Shown here: in pieces, positions 5,455-5,742 of the stretch | Numbering within the stretch: the first letter of the stretch is position 1 | Layout: each line of letters starts with the position of its first letter | Source of the DNA: an uncultured Lachnospiraceae bacterium | GTDB taxonomy: Bacteria; Bacillota; Clostridia; Lachnospirales; Lachnospiraceae | Reading direction: 5' to 3' | DNA: 5,742 bases | Assembly: GCA_902797705.1 (NCBI GenBank) | Contig: CADBTX010000113.1 | Span: 1-5,742 of the forward strand | Program-made: the position numbers and the translations under genes | The notes under the pieces: generated by a model | Databases searched by the model: none | Told to the model about the DNA's origin: nothing | What the model saw: only the letters and a program-made list of their open reading frames with translations

Positions 5455-5494
5455 CATAGATTCTTGTTTTTCATCAGAAAAACAAGAATCTGTG
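5455..5494. repeat. Long AT-rich perfect hairpin
   Basis: AGATTCTTGTTTTT (5458-5471) and AAAAACAAGAATCT (5478-5491) form a 14-bp perfect stem around CATCAG. CAT (5455-5457) and GTG (5492-5494) add three more pairs, one of them G-U. The 3' arm is the beginning of the first 34-bp direct repeat. There is no T run after it on the plus strand and none of note on the minus strand. Confidence 0.85.
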
Positions 5495-5519
5495 AAATCT
5501 ATCAGGACAGCATGGGCGC
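5486..5519 (+). repeat. 34-bp direct repeat, copy 1
   Basis: This copy starts GAATCTGTGAAATC and ends AGCATGGGCGC. It differs from copy 2 only at two adjacent bases (AC here, TA there). Strand is nominal. Confidence 0.9.
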
Positions 5520-5550
5520 AGCAACACGGGATTGCCCCGATAGAAATCAG

Positions 5551-5584
5551 GAATCTGTGAAATCTATCAGGTAAGCATGGGCGC
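5551..5584 (+). repeat. 34-bp direct repeat, copy 2
   Basis: This is 32 of 34 bases identical to copy 1 and starts 65 bp later. It runs into a 12-bp palindrome, ATGGGCGCCCAT (5577-5588). ATGGGCGC of copy 1 can therefore pair with GCGCCCAT after copy 2. Confidence 0.9.
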
Positions 5585-5611
5585 CCATAGATGACCTATT
5601 TTTTGCGGGTA

Positions 5612-5640
5612 TTGTCGCTTTGCTTAAAGTGTTGTAAAAT
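5612..5640 (+). promoter_or_regulatory. Promoter of the rightward gene
   Basis: -35 TTGTCG (5612-5617; four of six) and -10 TAAAAT (5635-5640; five of six) are separated by 17 nt. Transcription would start near 5647, about 46 nt before the start codon, and just after the T6 run that closes the repeat element. Confidence 0.48.
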
Positions 5641-5692
5641 CTCATGTATATTGACGTTTTTTCAGTCGGTGCATTCCTTGCAGGAGGGATAT

Positions 5693-5742
5693 ATGCAATC
5701 GGATTTAGTAATCAAAGAAAATGAATTGATCGACCCGGCGAA
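5693..5742 (+). CDS. Start of an unidentified rightward gene (partial)
   Basis: ATG 5693 follows AGGAGG (5682-5687) by 5 nt and opens a frame running to the window end: MQSDLVIKENELIDPA, 16 residues plus two bases. It is hydrophilic with no signal peptide at the start. The beginning faintly recalls the N-terminus of some small von Willebrand A-domain (TerY-like) proteins, but 16 residues cannot settle this. The gene is divergent from vanZ and downstream of the repeat element. Confidence 0.65.
   Translation, partial: MQSDLVIKENELIDPA

Larger units (their letters stand above)
5334..5692. other. 359-bp intergenic region between divergent genes
   Basis: No gene is visible between vanZ (leftward) and the gene starting at 5693 (rightward). 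From left to right it holds three TCCGGA palindromes (5358, 5410, 5438; the middle one extends to ATCCGGAT), the long hairpin at 5455-5494, two 34-bp direct repeats, a T6 run (5599-5604) and the rightward promoter. The vanZ promoter is not clear: TATTAT at 5381-5376 has only weak -35 partners. Confidence 0.6.

Noticed and set aside
5486..5584. Pair of 34-bp repeats as CRISPR repeats or insertion-sequence ends
   Set aside because: There are only two copies, in direct orientation and 31 bp apart, with no cas or transposase gene nearby. The 31-bp interval is spacer-like in length but a single spacer is not evidence.

Overview
The window looks like chromosomal DNA from a low-to-mid GC member of the Firmicutes, most likely a Lachnospiraceae-type Clostridia. 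Three things point there: AGGAGG-type ribosome binding sites, a small peptide with a 'double-glycine' leader of the kind common in rumen and gut Lachnospiraceae, and a lipoprotein and a YunG-like domain that I associate with that group. This placement is inference from protein character, not a database match. Six genes lie on the minus strand. A seventh starts on the plus strand at the right edge and runs out of the window.

Reading the minus strand in its direction of transcription (right to left), the layout is as follows. (1) A VanZ-family membrane protein (5333-4746). (2) A small DNA-binding-type protein with a helix-turn-helix, a Lys/Ala repeat region and a five-leucine zipper (4671-4201); its likely promoter overlaps the end of vanZ. 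(3) A structured, gene-free stretch (3883-4200) that carries the likely promoter of the next unit. (4) A putative operon: a lipoprotein of unknown function (3882-3241), an 'ABC-class' ATPase (3213-1495), and an ORF joining a TrmL tRNA 2'-O-methyltransferase to a YunG-like domain (1498-578). The ATPase and trmL overlap by ATGA. (5) A separate small gene for a double-glycine-leader, zinc-ribbon-like peptide (444-169). It has its own palindromic -10 region, a very strong ribosome binding site and an intrinsic terminator (88-122).

The two ends are non-coding and structured. Positions 1-82 hold a strong hairpin with a competing alternative. Positions 5455-5604 hold a 14-bp perfect hairpin whose 3' arm belongs to the first of two near-identical 34-bp direct repeats, followed by a T run. 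A promoter and start site for the rightward partial gene come next.

The ATPase-TrmL coupling suggests an RNA-related housekeeping role. The most unusual items are the TrmL-YunG fusion, which keeps a perfect ribosome binding site and start codon at its junction; the leader-bearing Cys-rich peptide; the zipper protein, which resembles an IS3 OrfA without its partner; and the repeat/hairpin element at the right. No tRNA, rRNA, CRISPR array or complete mobile element was seen.
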